From contig PAOB01000034.1 of NCBI GenBank assembly GCA_002708445.1, positions 18,768 through 82,767 on the forward strand: 64,000 nucleotides of DNA. Reading direction: 5' to 3'. This stretch comes from Candidatus Arcticimaribacter sp. (GTDB lineage: Bacteria; Bacteroidota; Bacteroidia; Flavobacteriales; Flavobacteriaceae). This document shows positions 55,687-64,000 of the stretch, piece after piece. The notes below the pieces were generated by a model. The model was not told the origin of the DNA. It was given only the letters and a program-made list of their open reading frames with translations, and did no database searches. Numbering within the stretch: the first letter of the stretch is position 1; each line of letters begins with the position of its first letter. The translations under genes and the position numbers were made by a program.

Positions 55687-56621
55687 GCCAATTAAGCGTC
55701 AAACACCTACTGGGAATCAAGTATTTAAATGAAGACGATCTTCATTTAATTTTTGAGACTGCAGATCATTTTAAAGAAGTAATCAATCGTAAAATTAAAA
55801 AAGTTCCTACCCTGCGGGATGTTACAATTGCGAATCTTTTTTTTGAGAACAGTACACGGACAAAACTTTCTTTTGAATTAGCCGAAAAACGCTTGAGTGC
55901 TGATGTAATTAATTTTTCGGCAGCTCAATCTTCTGTTAAAAAAGGAGAAACCCTCATTGATACGGTCAACAATATTTTGGCGATGAAAGTAGATATGATT
56001 GTTATGCGTCATCCCAACCCTGGGGCGGCTTCCTTTTTATCTAAGAATGTCGATGCCTGTATCATCAATGCAGGTGATGGAACCCATGAGCACCCCTCTC
56101 AAGCTTTACTAGACACCTTTTCTATTCGTGAAAAATTTGGAGAGGTAGCTGGTAAAAAAATTGTAATTGTAGGGGATATTCTTCATTCACGCGTAGCATT
56201 GTCTAATATTTTTGCACTAAAAAAATTAGGTGCAGAGATTAAATTATGTGGACCCAAAAGCCTATTGCCAAAGCATATTGAATCGTTGGGAGTAACAATA
56301 GAAATGGATTTAAAAAAGGCACTCCAATGGTGTGATGCTGCCAATATGCTCAGAGTTCAGAATGAACGAATGGATAAAAGTTACTTTCCTTCTATCAGAG
56401 AATACACTCAGCTATACGGTTTAGGGCTTCCGCTTCTTAAAAGTTTAAACAAAGAAATTGTTATTTTACACCCTGGCCCCATCAACAGAGGTGTAGAAAT
56501 AAGTTCGGAAGTAGCCGATTCTGATCAAGCAATAATTTTAGACCAAGTAGAAAACGGTGTAGCCATTCGTATGGCAATAATCTATCTCTTGGCTTCAAAA
56601 ATAATGACTCCATCTGTATGA
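55683..56621 (+). CDS. pyrB: Aspartate carbamoyltransferase catalytic subunit
   Basis: A 312-aa enzyme for the first committed step of pyrimidine synthesis. Carbamoyl phosphate loop FENSTRTKLSFELAEKRL, NAGDGTHEHPSQALLDTFSI and HPGPINRGVEI are visible. Coupled to pyrR and to the next gene by ATGA overlaps. Confidence 0.96.
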   Translation: MSQLSVKHLLGIKYLNEDDLHLIFETADHFKEVINRKIKKVPTLRDVTIANLFFENSTRTKLSFELAEKRLSADVINFSAAQSSVKKGETLIDTVNNILAMKVDMIVMRHPNPGAASFLSKNVDACIINAGDGTHEHPSQALLDTFSIREKFGEVAGKKIVIVGDILHSRVALSNIFALKKLGAEIKLCGPKSLLPKHIESLGVTIEMDLKKALQWCDAANMLRVQNERMDKSYFPSIREYTQLYGLGLPLLKSLNKEIVILHPGPINRGVEISSEVADSDQAIILDQVENGVAIRMAIIYLLASKIMTPSV

Positions 56622-56947
56622 TTACCAAAGATGAAAATAACATAATTGAAATTCAAATTGATAAGGAAGTTACTTCCAACCCTGAAGGTTTTTGTCAGGC
56701 ATATCAAGATAAAATTGGAGAATCTGATGTTATTTTAGAATGCATGAAGCTTTCTTTTTTAGATGAGCATAGGGAGGCATTAAGCATAATTTTAAATACA
56801 TTAAAAGCAGATAATCAAAGTATTGTTTTTGTAGCGACTCCAGAGCAATTCAATTCACTTCCAGAAGTTTTGATTGTTGTTCCAACCCTTGAAGAAGCCC
56901 ACGATTTTATTGAATTAGATCGAATTCAACGTGATCTAGGATTTTAA
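56618..56947 (+). CDS. Small protein of the pyrB-rnz operon
   Basis: A 109-aa protein, not recognised with certainty. Alternating strands and helices (NNIIEIQIDKEV, DVILECMKLSFLDEHR, NQSIVFVATPEQFNSLP, VVPTLEEAHDFIELDRI) resemble a STAS-like fold, which would suggest a binding partner. ATGA overlap with pyrB and 4-nt spacing to rnz. Confidence 0.6.
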   Translation: MITKDENNIIEIQIDKEVTSNPEGFCQAYQDKIGESDVILECMKLSFLDEHREALSIILNTLKADNQSIVFVATPEQFNSLPEVLIVVPTLEEAHDFIELDRIQRDLGF

Positions 56948-56951
56948 TTTT

Positions 56952-57857
56952 ATGGAGTTAACCATTTTAGGATGCCATGCTGCAACGCCTCGCAAAAAAG
57001 CTCAAACCACTTCTCAGTTACTAGAGGTAAAAGGTCATTTAATCCTAATTGATTGTGGAGAAGGAACTCAAATGCAACTTCGAAAGCTTGGTATTAAGTT
57101 CGCTCGTATCCGATATATTTTTATTTCCCATCTTCACGGAGATCATTTTTATGGTTTGATCGGTTTGATAAGCACCTTTCGTTTATTAGGAAGAGAAGCT
57201 GAACTACATATTTACGGCCCCAAGGGGATTAAAGAAATAATCACATTACAGCTCAAACTTGCCAAATCATGGACAGACTATCCTTTGTATTTTCATGAAT
57301 TAGATACTCCTGATTCCGTAGTGGTTTTTGAAGATGATAAAATAAAAGTATCTACCGTGCCTCTTGATCATCGAGTTTACACAAACGGCTATCTTTTTGA
57401 AGAAAAAACAGGCTTACGTAAGGTAAATATTGAGGCTGCAAAGACCTTTGGTGTTGAGGTTTGTGATATGGAGAATCTTAAAGCTGGAAAAAACTTTGTT
57501 GATTCAACTGGAAAATTGATTCCCAACAAAAGCTTAACATTTGATCCAGAACTTCCAAAGTCATATGCTTTTTGTAGCGACACAGCTTACAAAGAAGACA
57601 TCGTTACTTTAATTAAAAATGTAACCTTTTTGTACCATGAGTCTACTTTTTTGAAGAACCACATGGATTTGGCCATCAAAACTAAACACAGCACTGCTGC
57701 CCAGGCTGCGAAAATAGCTGCTATGGCTAATGCAAAAGGGCTAATTCTGGGACACTATTCTAGCCGTTATGGCGATTTAAATTCCTTCTTAGAAGAAGCA
57801 AAAGAGTTTTTTGAAAATGTACATTTAGCAGAAGACGGTAAATCTTTTAAAATTTAA
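56952..57857 (+). CDS. rnz: Ribonuclease Z
   Basis: A 301-aa metallo-beta-lactamase-fold nuclease that trims tRNA 3' ends. Metal site FISHLHGDHFYGLIGLI, further His in DHRVYTNGYLF, CSDTAYKED and ILGHYSSRYGD. Standard length of the short form. Confidence 0.94.
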   Translation: MELTILGCHAATPRKKAQTTSQLLEVKGHLILIDCGEGTQMQLRKLGIKFARIRYIFISHLHGDHFYGLIGLISTFRLLGREAELHIYGPKGIKEIITLQLKLAKSWTDYPLYFHELDTPDSVVVFEDDKIKVSTVPLDHRVYTNGYLFEEKTGLRKVNIEAAKTFGVEVCDMENLKAGKNFVDSTGKLIPNKSLTFDPELPKSYAFCSDTAYKEDIVTLIKNVTFLYHESTFLKNHMDLAIKTKHSTAAQAAKIAAMANAKGLILGHYSSRYGDLNSFLEEAKEFFENVHLAEDGKSFKI

Positions 57858-57888
57858 TTTTCTTTTCAGGTTATTGTAACTTGCACAT

Positions 57889-58542
57889 ATGAAAGAAGAA
57901 AAAGATATTGGTTCATTGCGAAAATCATACGAAAAAAACACCTTGGATGATGATATCAAGTCAATCAACCCTATCGACTTGTTTCAGGATTGGTTTGCTG
58001 CTGCAGAGAAGCACCCTCAGATAGAGGAATCCAATGCAATGACTCTTGCTACTCTTGAATTGGATGGTTTTCCCAGAGCACGTATTGTGTTATTAAAGCA
58101 ATTCAGTGATGCTGGATTTGTTTTCTACACAAACTACAAAAGCAACAAGGGTAAGGCGATTGATGCTCTTGACAAGGTTGGGCTAACTTTTTTTTGGCCA
58201 GTTATGGAACGCCAAGTCTTAATTAAAGGAAAGGCACAAAAAGTAGCAGAAGAAACTTCGGACAATTATTTTTATTCTCGTCCTAAGGGAAGTCAAATTG
58301 GAGCCATTGTTTCACCACAAAGCGAGCCTATTGAAGACCGAGACTCTTTAGAAAACAGATTAAATAAGTTAGTAGTCCTCTATGAAGATAAAGCTCCTAA
58401 GCGACCCGAACATTGGGGAGGTTTTATTGTTGTTCCAAGTTCGATTGAATTCTGGCAAGGAAGACCAAATCGCCTTCATGACCGAATGGAGTTTACACTT
58501 CAAAAACAAGGGAATTGGATTGCAAAACGATTAGCACCCTAA
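57889..58542 (+). CDS. pdxH: Pyridoxamine 5'-phosphate oxidase
   Basis: A 217-aa FMN enzyme making pyridoxal phosphate. Seen: MTLATLELDGFPRARIVLLK, YTNYKSNKGKAIDAL, YFYSRPKGSQIGAIVSPQS and the C-terminal EFWQGRPNRLHDRMEF, all family hallmarks. 3 nt before sixA. Confidence 0.95.
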   Translation: MKEEKDIGSLRKSYEKNTLDDDIKSINPIDLFQDWFAAAEKHPQIEESNAMTLATLELDGFPRARIVLLKQFSDAGFVFYTNYKSNKGKAIDALDKVGLTFFWPVMERQVLIKGKAQKVAEETSDNYFYSRPKGSQIGAIVSPQSEPIEDRDSLENRLNKLVVLYEDKAPKRPEHWGGFIVVPSSIEFWQGRPNRLHDRMEFTLQKQGNWIAKRLAP

Positions 58543-58545
58543 GAG

Positions 58546-59052
58546 ATGAAGAAATTGATTTTTTTAAGACATGCTAAATCCTCATGGGAAGAACCTGTTT
58601 TGGATAGAGATCGTTCTCTTTCATCAAGAGGGATAAAAACAATTCAAGGGGTTGCACAGCATTGGAAAAACCTTTTTAATGAGGCTGAATGTATTTTTAC
58701 CAGTCCTGCTAATCGAGCTTTACACACATCTACAATACTGGCTCATACCATCGGTTATGACCTGCTAAATATTAGAATATCAGAAGAACTTTACACTTTT
58801 AACCCCAAAGATTTGCTTGCTTTTATTAAGAAGATAGACGATGCATTATTGAACGTCGTTATTGTTGGACACAATCCCGCCTTTTCTGAAGTATCTCAAA
58901 AATTATCAACCGACAATGCACCAACCCTGAGAACATCTTGTTGGACTCAACTCACTTTTCAAACAAACAAATGGTCCTCTATTGAATACGGATCTTCAAT
59001 TAGCGGCTCACGTAAATCTTTAAATGTTTATGAGAGAACAACAAACAAGTAA
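58546..59052 (+). CDS. SixA-like histidine phosphatase
   Basis: A 168-aa protein with the phospho-His motif IFLRHAKSSWEEP (RHG-type), TSPANRALHTSTILAHT, and VIVGHNPAFSEVS. May dephosphorylate phosphohistidine in proteins. Overlaps ppk1 by up to 29 nt, suggesting coupling with polyphosphate genes. Confidence 0.85.
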   Translation: MKKLIFLRHAKSSWEEPVLDRDRSLSSRGIKTIQGVAQHWKNLFNEAECIFTSPANRALHTSTILAHTIGYDLLNIRISEELYTFNPKDLLAFIKKIDDALLNVVIVGHNPAFSEVSQKLSTDNAPTLRTSCWTQLTFQTNKWSSIEYGSSISGSRKSLNVYERTTNK

Positions 59053-61096
59053 ATACGTCAATCGAGAAATAAGCTGGTTAGATTTCAATGCCAGAGTATT
59101 ACAAGAAGCCTCTGAAGAATCAGTTCCCTTAATTGAGCGACTGAGATTTTTAGGTATTTTTTCAAATAACTTGGACGAATTTTTTCAAGTTCGTTTTGCC
59201 ACGGTTAAGCGGATATCACAATCAGATTTAACAGGGAAAAAAGCCCTAGGAGGGATTGTTGCAACGGAATTACTTGAAGAAATTACTGGGATAGTTATCG
59301 ATCAACAACGTCAAAGTTTATCTATCCTCAAAGACATTGAAAAGAAACTTTCGGAGGAAAACATAATTTTTTTGAATGAGAAAGAAGTTAGCCCACATCA
59401 AGAAAAGTTTCTAAATGATTTTTTTAACCAACATGTAGGACCAGCATTGGTTACCGTTGTTTTACATGATGAAATTCAAGATTTCAGCGACAATAAAGCT
59501 TTTTTGGTAATAACGCTGAATACCCTAGAAAAAGGAAAGAATAAGCTATTGTATGCACTTATTGAAATCCCCAAACAACTGGAACGTTTTGTGGTACTGC
59601 CCAAGGAGGGAGATTTACAATATGTTATGCTGTTGGATGATCTGATTCGTTACAATTTTCATGCAATATTCAATATGTTTGATTGCACTTCAATCGAAGC
59701 ACATATGGTAAAAATAACCAGAGATGCAGAATTAGATCTTGAGGAAGATGTTGGTAAAAGTTATGTTGAAAAAATAATGAACAGTGTCAAGGATCGAATG
59801 ATAGGCGACCCAGTTCGGTTGGTGTATGATAAAGGAATACCCAAAAAGACTCTAAATTTTATTATGAAAAAATTAGGAATTGGAACTACAGATAGTCTAA
59901 TTCCAGGAGGTAAATACCACCACAGAAGGGATTACATGAATTTCCCTAGTTTGGATCGAAGAGATTTGATGTATCCCGAAGTTTTACCCCTGCCAATAAA
60001 GGATTTAAATCTCAATACAAACATCTTAAATTCGATAGCAGAAAAGGATTTTTTGCTTTATGCACCCTACCATAATTATGCCTATGTGATTAAGTTTTTA
60101 CGTGAAGTTGCTCTAGATCCCAAGGTAAAAACGATTAAAATCACTTTGTATCGCTTATCGAACTATTCTCAGGTTGTAAGCTCCCTTATTAATGCAGCTA
60201 AGAATGGTAAAAAAGTAACGGTTCAAATCGAATTACAAGCTCGATTTGATGAAAAAAACAACATTAATTTTGCAGAACGTCTCGAGGCTGCTGGAGTTCA
60301 ACTAATCTTTGGAGTTCCAGGTTTAAAGGTTCACACCAAAATATGTTTGATTGAACGTTTAGAAGATAACAAATTAAAAAAATACGGGTTTATTAGTACG
60401 GGTAATTTTAATGAAAGTACAGCCAGGGTCTACACCGATTACACATTGTTCACATCACATCAAAAAATATTGAAAGATGTAGGTAAAGTCTTTGGTTTCT
60501 TTGAGGTTAACTACAAAATCAAAACCTACAAGCATCTAATTGTATCACCTCATTATACAGCTTCTGTTCTAAATCGTTTAATTGATAATGAAATAGACAA
60601 TGCACAAGCAGGTAAAGTAGCCAAAATTAAACTAAAACTCAATAGCATTACAAACTACAAAATCATCAATAAACTTTACGAAGCAAGTCAAGCAGGAGTA
60701 GAAATTCATATGATTGTTCGCGGAGTTTGTTGTTTGATTCCAGGGATCAAAGGAGTAAGCGACAATATTGAGGTAATTAGTATTGTAGATAAATATTTAG
60801 AACATCCAAGAGTTTACATTTTTGAGAACGACGGCGATCCAAAAATGTACATTTCCTCAGCAGATTTGATGACCCGTAATATTGAAAATAGAGTAGAAGT
60901 TGCTTGTCCTATCTATGATATTGATCTTCAAAAGCAATTACTAGACACCTTTATGATTAGCTGGAATGACAATGTAAAAGCCAGACTTTTAAATGGTTCT
61001 ACACAGAACGAATTTAAGAAATCAAAAGGAATGCCCTTCAGATCACAATGGGAAATGCATGAATATTTTAAAGCACAACTAGAAAATGAAAGTTAA
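59024..61096 (+). CDS. ppk1: Polyphosphate kinase 1
   Basis: A 690-aa enzyme polymerising phosphate from ATP. N-terminal YVNREISWLDFNARVLQEA, FSNNLDEFFQVR, phospholipase-D-type catalytic His in LKVHTKICLIE, STGNFNESTARVYTDYTLF and a second His region near IYISSADL-type motif (MYISSADLMTRNIENR). A second in-frame ATG at 59030 may be the true start. Overlaps the downstream ppx gene by 11 nt. Confidence 0.95.
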   Translation: MFMREQQTSKYVNREISWLDFNARVLQEASEESVPLIERLRFLGIFSNNLDEFFQVRFATVKRISQSDLTGKKALGGIVATELLEEITGIVIDQQRQSLSILKDIEKKLSEENIIFLNEKEVSPHQEKFLNDFFNQHVGPALVTVVLHDEIQDFSDNKAFLVITLNTLEKGKNKLLYALIEIPKQLERFVVLPKEGDLQYVMLLDDLIRYNFHAIFNMFDCTSIEAHMVKITRDAELDLEEDVGKSYVEKIMNSVKDRMIGDPVRLVYDKGIPKKTLNFIMKKLGIGTTDSLIPGGKYHHRRDYMNFPSLDRRDLMYPEVLPLPIKDLNLNTNILNSIAEKDFLLYAPYHNYAYVIKFLREVALDPKVKTIKITLYRLSNYSQVVSSLINAAKNGKKVTVQIELQARFDEKNNINFAERLEAAGVQLIFGVPGLKVHTKICLIERLEDNKLKKYGFISTGNFNESTARVYTDYTLFTSHQKILKDVGKVFGFFEVNYKIKTYKHLIVSPHYTASVLNRLIDNEIDNAQAGKVAKIKLKLNSITNYKIINKLYEASQAGVEIHMIVRGVCCLIPGIKGVSDNIEVISIVDKYLEHPRVYIFENDGDPKMYISSADLMTRNIENRVEVACPIYDIDLQKQLLDTFMISWNDNVKARLLNGSTQNEFKKSKGMPFRSQWEMHEYFKAQLENES

Positions 61097-61976
61097 AAAA
61101 TTAGCTGCAATTGATATTGGTTCAAATGCCATACGCATCCTAATTTCAAATGTTTTTGAGCTTGAGGGATCCCAGCCAATTTTTATGAAAAGCGAGATGG
61201 TTCGTGTTCCCATCCGTTTGGGAGAAGATTCGTTTACTGTGGGTGAAATTTCTCCCAAAAACATTAAACGAATCATAAAAGCAATGAAAGCTTTTAAATT
61301 GATTATGAAAATAAATGGAGTAAAAAATTACATGGCATGTGCTACTTCGGCACTTCGAGAATCTAACAACTCCGAAGAAATTGTAAAAAAAGTCAAGAAA
61401 AAAACAGGAATCAAGATTGAAGTTATTGATGGGAAAAGAGAGGCTCAAATAATTTCTAATACCACAATTTTGGATAGTATTGGTCAAAAGAAAAACTTTC
61501 TCTATGTAGATGTGGGTGGAGGAAGTTCGGAGTTTAGTATCCTCCAAAATGGAAAAAGAATAGCTTCTAAATCTTTTAAACTCGGAACTGTTCGTATGCT
61601 CAACGAAATGGTCAATGACAGGGTTTGGCTAGAAATTGAAAAATGGATTGTAACGAATACCAAAAATATTGATAAAATTCATCTTCTCGGATCGGGCGGA
61701 AACATCAATAAACTGTTCAAGCTTTCTAATACCAGAGAAGGAAAACCTCTTTTGTTTATTACAATCAATACTTTTTATCAAGAATTAAAGAAAATGAGTT
61801 ACGAAGAACGCATTTTAAAATACAACCTAAACTTAGACCGAGCAGATGTAATCTTACCAGCACTTGAAATTTATTTAAAAGCTTTAAAATGGTCTGGGGC
61901 TTCAAAAGTTTACGTTCCTAAAATTGGCCTTTCAGATGGGATGATCAAACATATGTACAAAAAACACAATGCGTGA
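61086..61976 (+). CDS. Exopolyphosphatase (Ppx/GppA family)
   Basis: A 296-aa actin-fold phosphatase: KLAAIDIGSNAIRILI, ATSALRESNNSEEIV, LYVDVGGGSSEFSIL and SGGNINKLFKLSN. Shorter than E. coli Ppx because the C-terminal domain is missing, as is usual in this phylum. With ppk1 it balances polyphosphate. Convergent with dnaX. Confidence 0.92.
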   Translation: MKVKKLAAIDIGSNAIRILISNVFELEGSQPIFMKSEMVRVPIRLGEDSFTVGEISPKNIKRIIKAMKAFKLIMKINGVKNYMACATSALRESNNSEEIVKKVKKKTGIKIEVIDGKREAQIISNTTILDSIGQKKNFLYVDVGGGSSEFSILQNGKRIASKSFKLGTVRMLNEMVNDRVWLEIEKWIVTNTKNIDKIHLLGSGGNINKLFKLSNTREGKPLLFITINTFYQELKKMSYEERILKYNLNLDRADVILPALEIYLKALKWSGASKVYVPKIGLSDGMIKHMYKKHNA

Positions 61977-61980
61977 TTGT

Positions 61981-63695
61981 TTATAGTTCTAAATCAAATT
62001 CTTGTCGTAGTAAATCAATTACAGGGTTAATTTCTTTTAAACGACTGTATTTCTCCTCTGGAGTGTAAATGAAGTTTTTTTCAGTTTTTTCATCTACAAT
62101 GACTTTTACATTGAGGTCATAATTTTTCAACTCAGCTCTCAAATGTGGAACAAACTCTGTGAATTCAAGCTCCAATTCAACTTTATTTAAATCTGAGGGA
62201 ACATTAAAAACAACTAGGCTGTTATCTTTGAGAGTAGGAGTACTTATTTTGAGTAGTGAAGCTACGTTTTGATCTCCCTTTTCATATTTCATTTGCTGAT
62301 ATCGATTCCAGACATTTAGTAATTCTTCTTCAGAAAACACTTCCGTTGGAAGATTATTAACTTTTTCAGTTGGTTTTTGTTTTTGCGCCCAATCTTTTTT
62401 TCTTTTTACACTTGAAAGTGATAGACTTGATACTTGATTGTTTTCAATGGGTTCAATTTTAATATCTGGTTTTTTGAATTCAACTTTTTGGGGACTACTT
62501 GTCTCTTCTTTTTTTTGTTTCTTTAGGACGGTGAATTTTTGTTCAGTCTCTGGTTCAGATACTTTTGTTGAGGGCTGATCAAAACTGGCTTTGTGTTTTT
62601 GGGTTGGAATTAGCTTTCCTTTTTTTTTTCTCCATCAAAGTGGAGTGAAGCTAATTGCATGATACAAAGTTCGACATGCAGTCTTTTGTTGTTGCTGTTT
62701 TTGAAGTTCAATTCACAAGCGTGTGCCAGATCAATGGCGTCCATTAAGTAGCTTAAAGTGAGCTTTTTTGCTTGCTCAGCATGTTCTTGCTGGAGGCTTT
62801 CGCTTATTTCTAGCAAGGGTATTGTTTTGGGTTCTTTACAAAGCATTAAATCTCTAAAATGTGTTGCAAGACCTGATATGAATTGATGTCCTTCTATTCC
62901 TTTATTAAGGATCTCATTGAAGAATATTAAACTATCTGGTATTTTGTTACTGATGATAAGGTCAGTGAATTTGAGATAAGAAGCTTTATCGAGAATGTTG
63001 AGGTTTTCAGCTACAGCCTCAGCAGTGAGGTTTTGATTACAAAAACTATTCATTCTATCAAAAATAGATAATGCATCTCGCATAGCACCATCGGCTTTTT
63101 GAGCGATTAAGTGTAAAGCTTCGTCCTCATAGGCAACTCCTTGCTCTTTCGCCAAATTTGCCAAGTAATTTTGAGCATCATTTTTTGTAATTCTTTTGAA
63201 TTCAAAAATTTGGCATCGGGATAGAATGGTAGGGATTATTTTATGCTTTTCAGTTGTAGCTAAAATAAAAATCACATGTTTTGGAGGCTCTTCTAGAGTT
63301 TTAAGAAAGGCATTGAAAGCAGCTGTGGATAACATATGTACCTCATCAATGATGTAAACCTTGTGTGTTCCAGCTTGGGGAGGAATGCGAACTTGGTCAT
63401 TGAGGTTGCGAATATCATCTACAGAATTATTTGAGGCAGCATCGAGCTCGAAAATATTGAAAGCAAAATCTTGATTGGGATCAATATTATCTTGGTCATT
63501 ACTGTTAATTCGTTTGGCCAAAATCCGAGCACAAGTAGTTTTACCAACACCTCTGGGTCCGCAAAAAAGTAGGGCTTGAGGCAATTGATTTTTGACAATA
63601 GCATTGTTTAGAGATTCTGTAATAGCCGATTGTCCAACAACATCTTTGAACTGTTGTGGCCGGTATTTTAATGCAGATACTACAAAGGGTTCCAT
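61981..63695 (-). CDS. dnaX: DNA polymerase III subunits tau (571 aa, frameshifted) and gamma-like (361 aa)
   Basis: Clamp-loader ATPase. From ATG 63695: YRPQQFKDVVGQSAITESL, Walker A FCGPRGVGKTTCARIL, Walker B YIIDEVHMLS, and ILSRCQIFEF. Frame 0 ends at a TAA (62610-62612) after EKKKES, giving 361 aa. Just before lies A10 followed by GG (62629-62618), containing A_AAA_AAG in phase. A -1 shift there enters a stop-free frame of 212 codons: a Lys/Pro/Glu-rich linker, then the DnaX C-terminal domain from about 62340 (SEEELLNVWNRYQQMKYEKG to LLRQEFDLEL). Unlike E. coli, frame 0 is the short product here. A missing A in the sequence is the alternative. Upstream CTCCA/TGGAG can form a small hairpin. 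Confidence 0.85.
62618..62629 (-). promoter_or_regulatory. dnaX slippery site (A10-GG)
   Basis: Ten consecutive A on the minus strand (62629-62620) followed by GG. In frame 0 they read GAA AAA AAA AAG GAA, so A_AAA_AAG is in the correct phase for -1 slippage. A10 is also long enough for transcript slippage. Confidence 0.65.
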
Positions 63696-63776
63696 ATTAT
63701 TTCAAATGTAAAAAAAACTGGGTTGATATTGGAACATACTACTCCAAAATAACCCCTAAATTATTAACATAATATG

Positions 63777-63784
63777 TACCTTTG
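63777..63784 (+). promoter_or_regulatory. -7 promoter box of rnpB
   Basis: TACCTTTG matches TAnnTTTG. The RNase P RNA appears to begin 2-5 nt after it, which indicates the spacing from box to first transcribed base in this organism. Confidence 0.6.
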
Positions 63785-63786
63785 TA

Positions 63787-64000
63787 GCAGCAGGTCTCTT
63801 ATCGCTGCTCATCTTTGATGAGGAGAGGAAAGTCCGGACACCACAGAGCGGCATAGCGGGTAACGCCCGTCTTTCGTTACAAACGAAAAGGACTAGTGCA
63901 ACAGAAAGAATGTACAGGTAATGCTGTAGTGAAATCAGGTAAACTCTATGCGGTGCAACGCCAAGTAAATTTGCTTTTGAGAGCGGCTCGTTCGATGTAA
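63787..64000 (+). ncRNA. rnpB: RNase P RNA (class A), 5' part
   Basis: The conserved core GAGGAAAGTCCGGACACC (63823-63840 region) with the following ACAGAGCGG is the hallmark of bacterial RNase P RNA, the ribozyme that matures tRNA 5' ends. Preceding TGCTCATC...GATGAG forms the P3-type stem, and GTAACGCCCGTC belongs to the P7 to P10 region. The 3' part is beyond the window end. Exact 5' end is inferred from the promoter box. Confidence 0.9.

Overview
The window looks like chromosome of a marine-type member of the Flavobacteriia (Bacteroidota), probably Flavobacteriaceae. Supporting signs are low GC, dense short-spaced operons, many TAnnTTTG -7 promoter boxes (twice with a well-spaced TTTG -33 box), few purine-rich ribosome binding sites, several TTG/GTG starts, and lineage-restricted families such as DUF6095, DUF6913 and DUF4835, a YbbR-coaE pair and a Bacteroidetes-type RNA polymerase omega. 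Almost everything is core housekeeping. I see no CRISPR array, prophage, insertion sequence or secondary-metabolite cluster. The only accessory-looking stretch is about 42.4-44.4 kb.

Layout. 0-10 kb: end of an S4 RNA-binding protein, an FKBP-type lipoprotein with a calcium-binding-type tail, a one-domain asparaginase, a split transketolase with an outer-membrane barrel protein, tgt-lptG-EamA transporter, accA and dnaB. 10-24 kb: on the minus strand thrS-infC-rpmI-rplT, murQ, icd, rplS, trmD and an HtrA protease; then dapF-GNAT-mltG on plus; then dnaA, a phosphatase and an RsmI-like methylase on minus. 24-42 kb: thioesterase/ribD convergent pair, GNAT-prmC-ligA, DUF6913-dapA, bamD-rpoZ-coaBC-DUF4835, recN, fabI, YbbR-coaE, a two-component pair, xerD and aroQ. 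42-44.4 kb: GNAT gene, a small ORF, an 86-bp nested inverted-repeat element and a decayed tyrosine-integrase gene. 44.4-64 kb: lpdA, two msrB genes, an MFS exporter, a decayed DUF2807 gene, lon, NRDE protein, cmk, rpsA, pyrR-pyrB-rnz, pdxH-sixA-ppk1-ppx, dnaX and the 5' part of the RNase P RNA gene.

The most interesting features are breaks and unusual decoding in essential genes. (1) fabI carries an in-frame TGA at the Gly of its HSIG motif, directly followed by an in-frame ATG, so it reads as two abutting half-proteins. (2) dnaX carries A10-GG containing a perfect A_AAA_AAG slippery heptamer: frame 0 ends two codons later, giving a 361-aa gamma-like protein, and only a -1 shift or a slipped transcript gives the 571-aa tau. 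(3) infC has no ATG, GTG or TTG available at its conserved N-terminus and must start at ATA. (4) The integrase pseudogene has compensating homopolymer indels and lies next to a nested hairpin element. (5) bamD and cmk have -7 boxes exactly 4 nt before the ATG, predicting leaderless mRNAs; the rnpB promoter supplies an internal yardstick. Items 1 and 2 could be sequencing or assembly errors and need raw-read checks; item 3 rests on an AT-rich but unambiguous reading.
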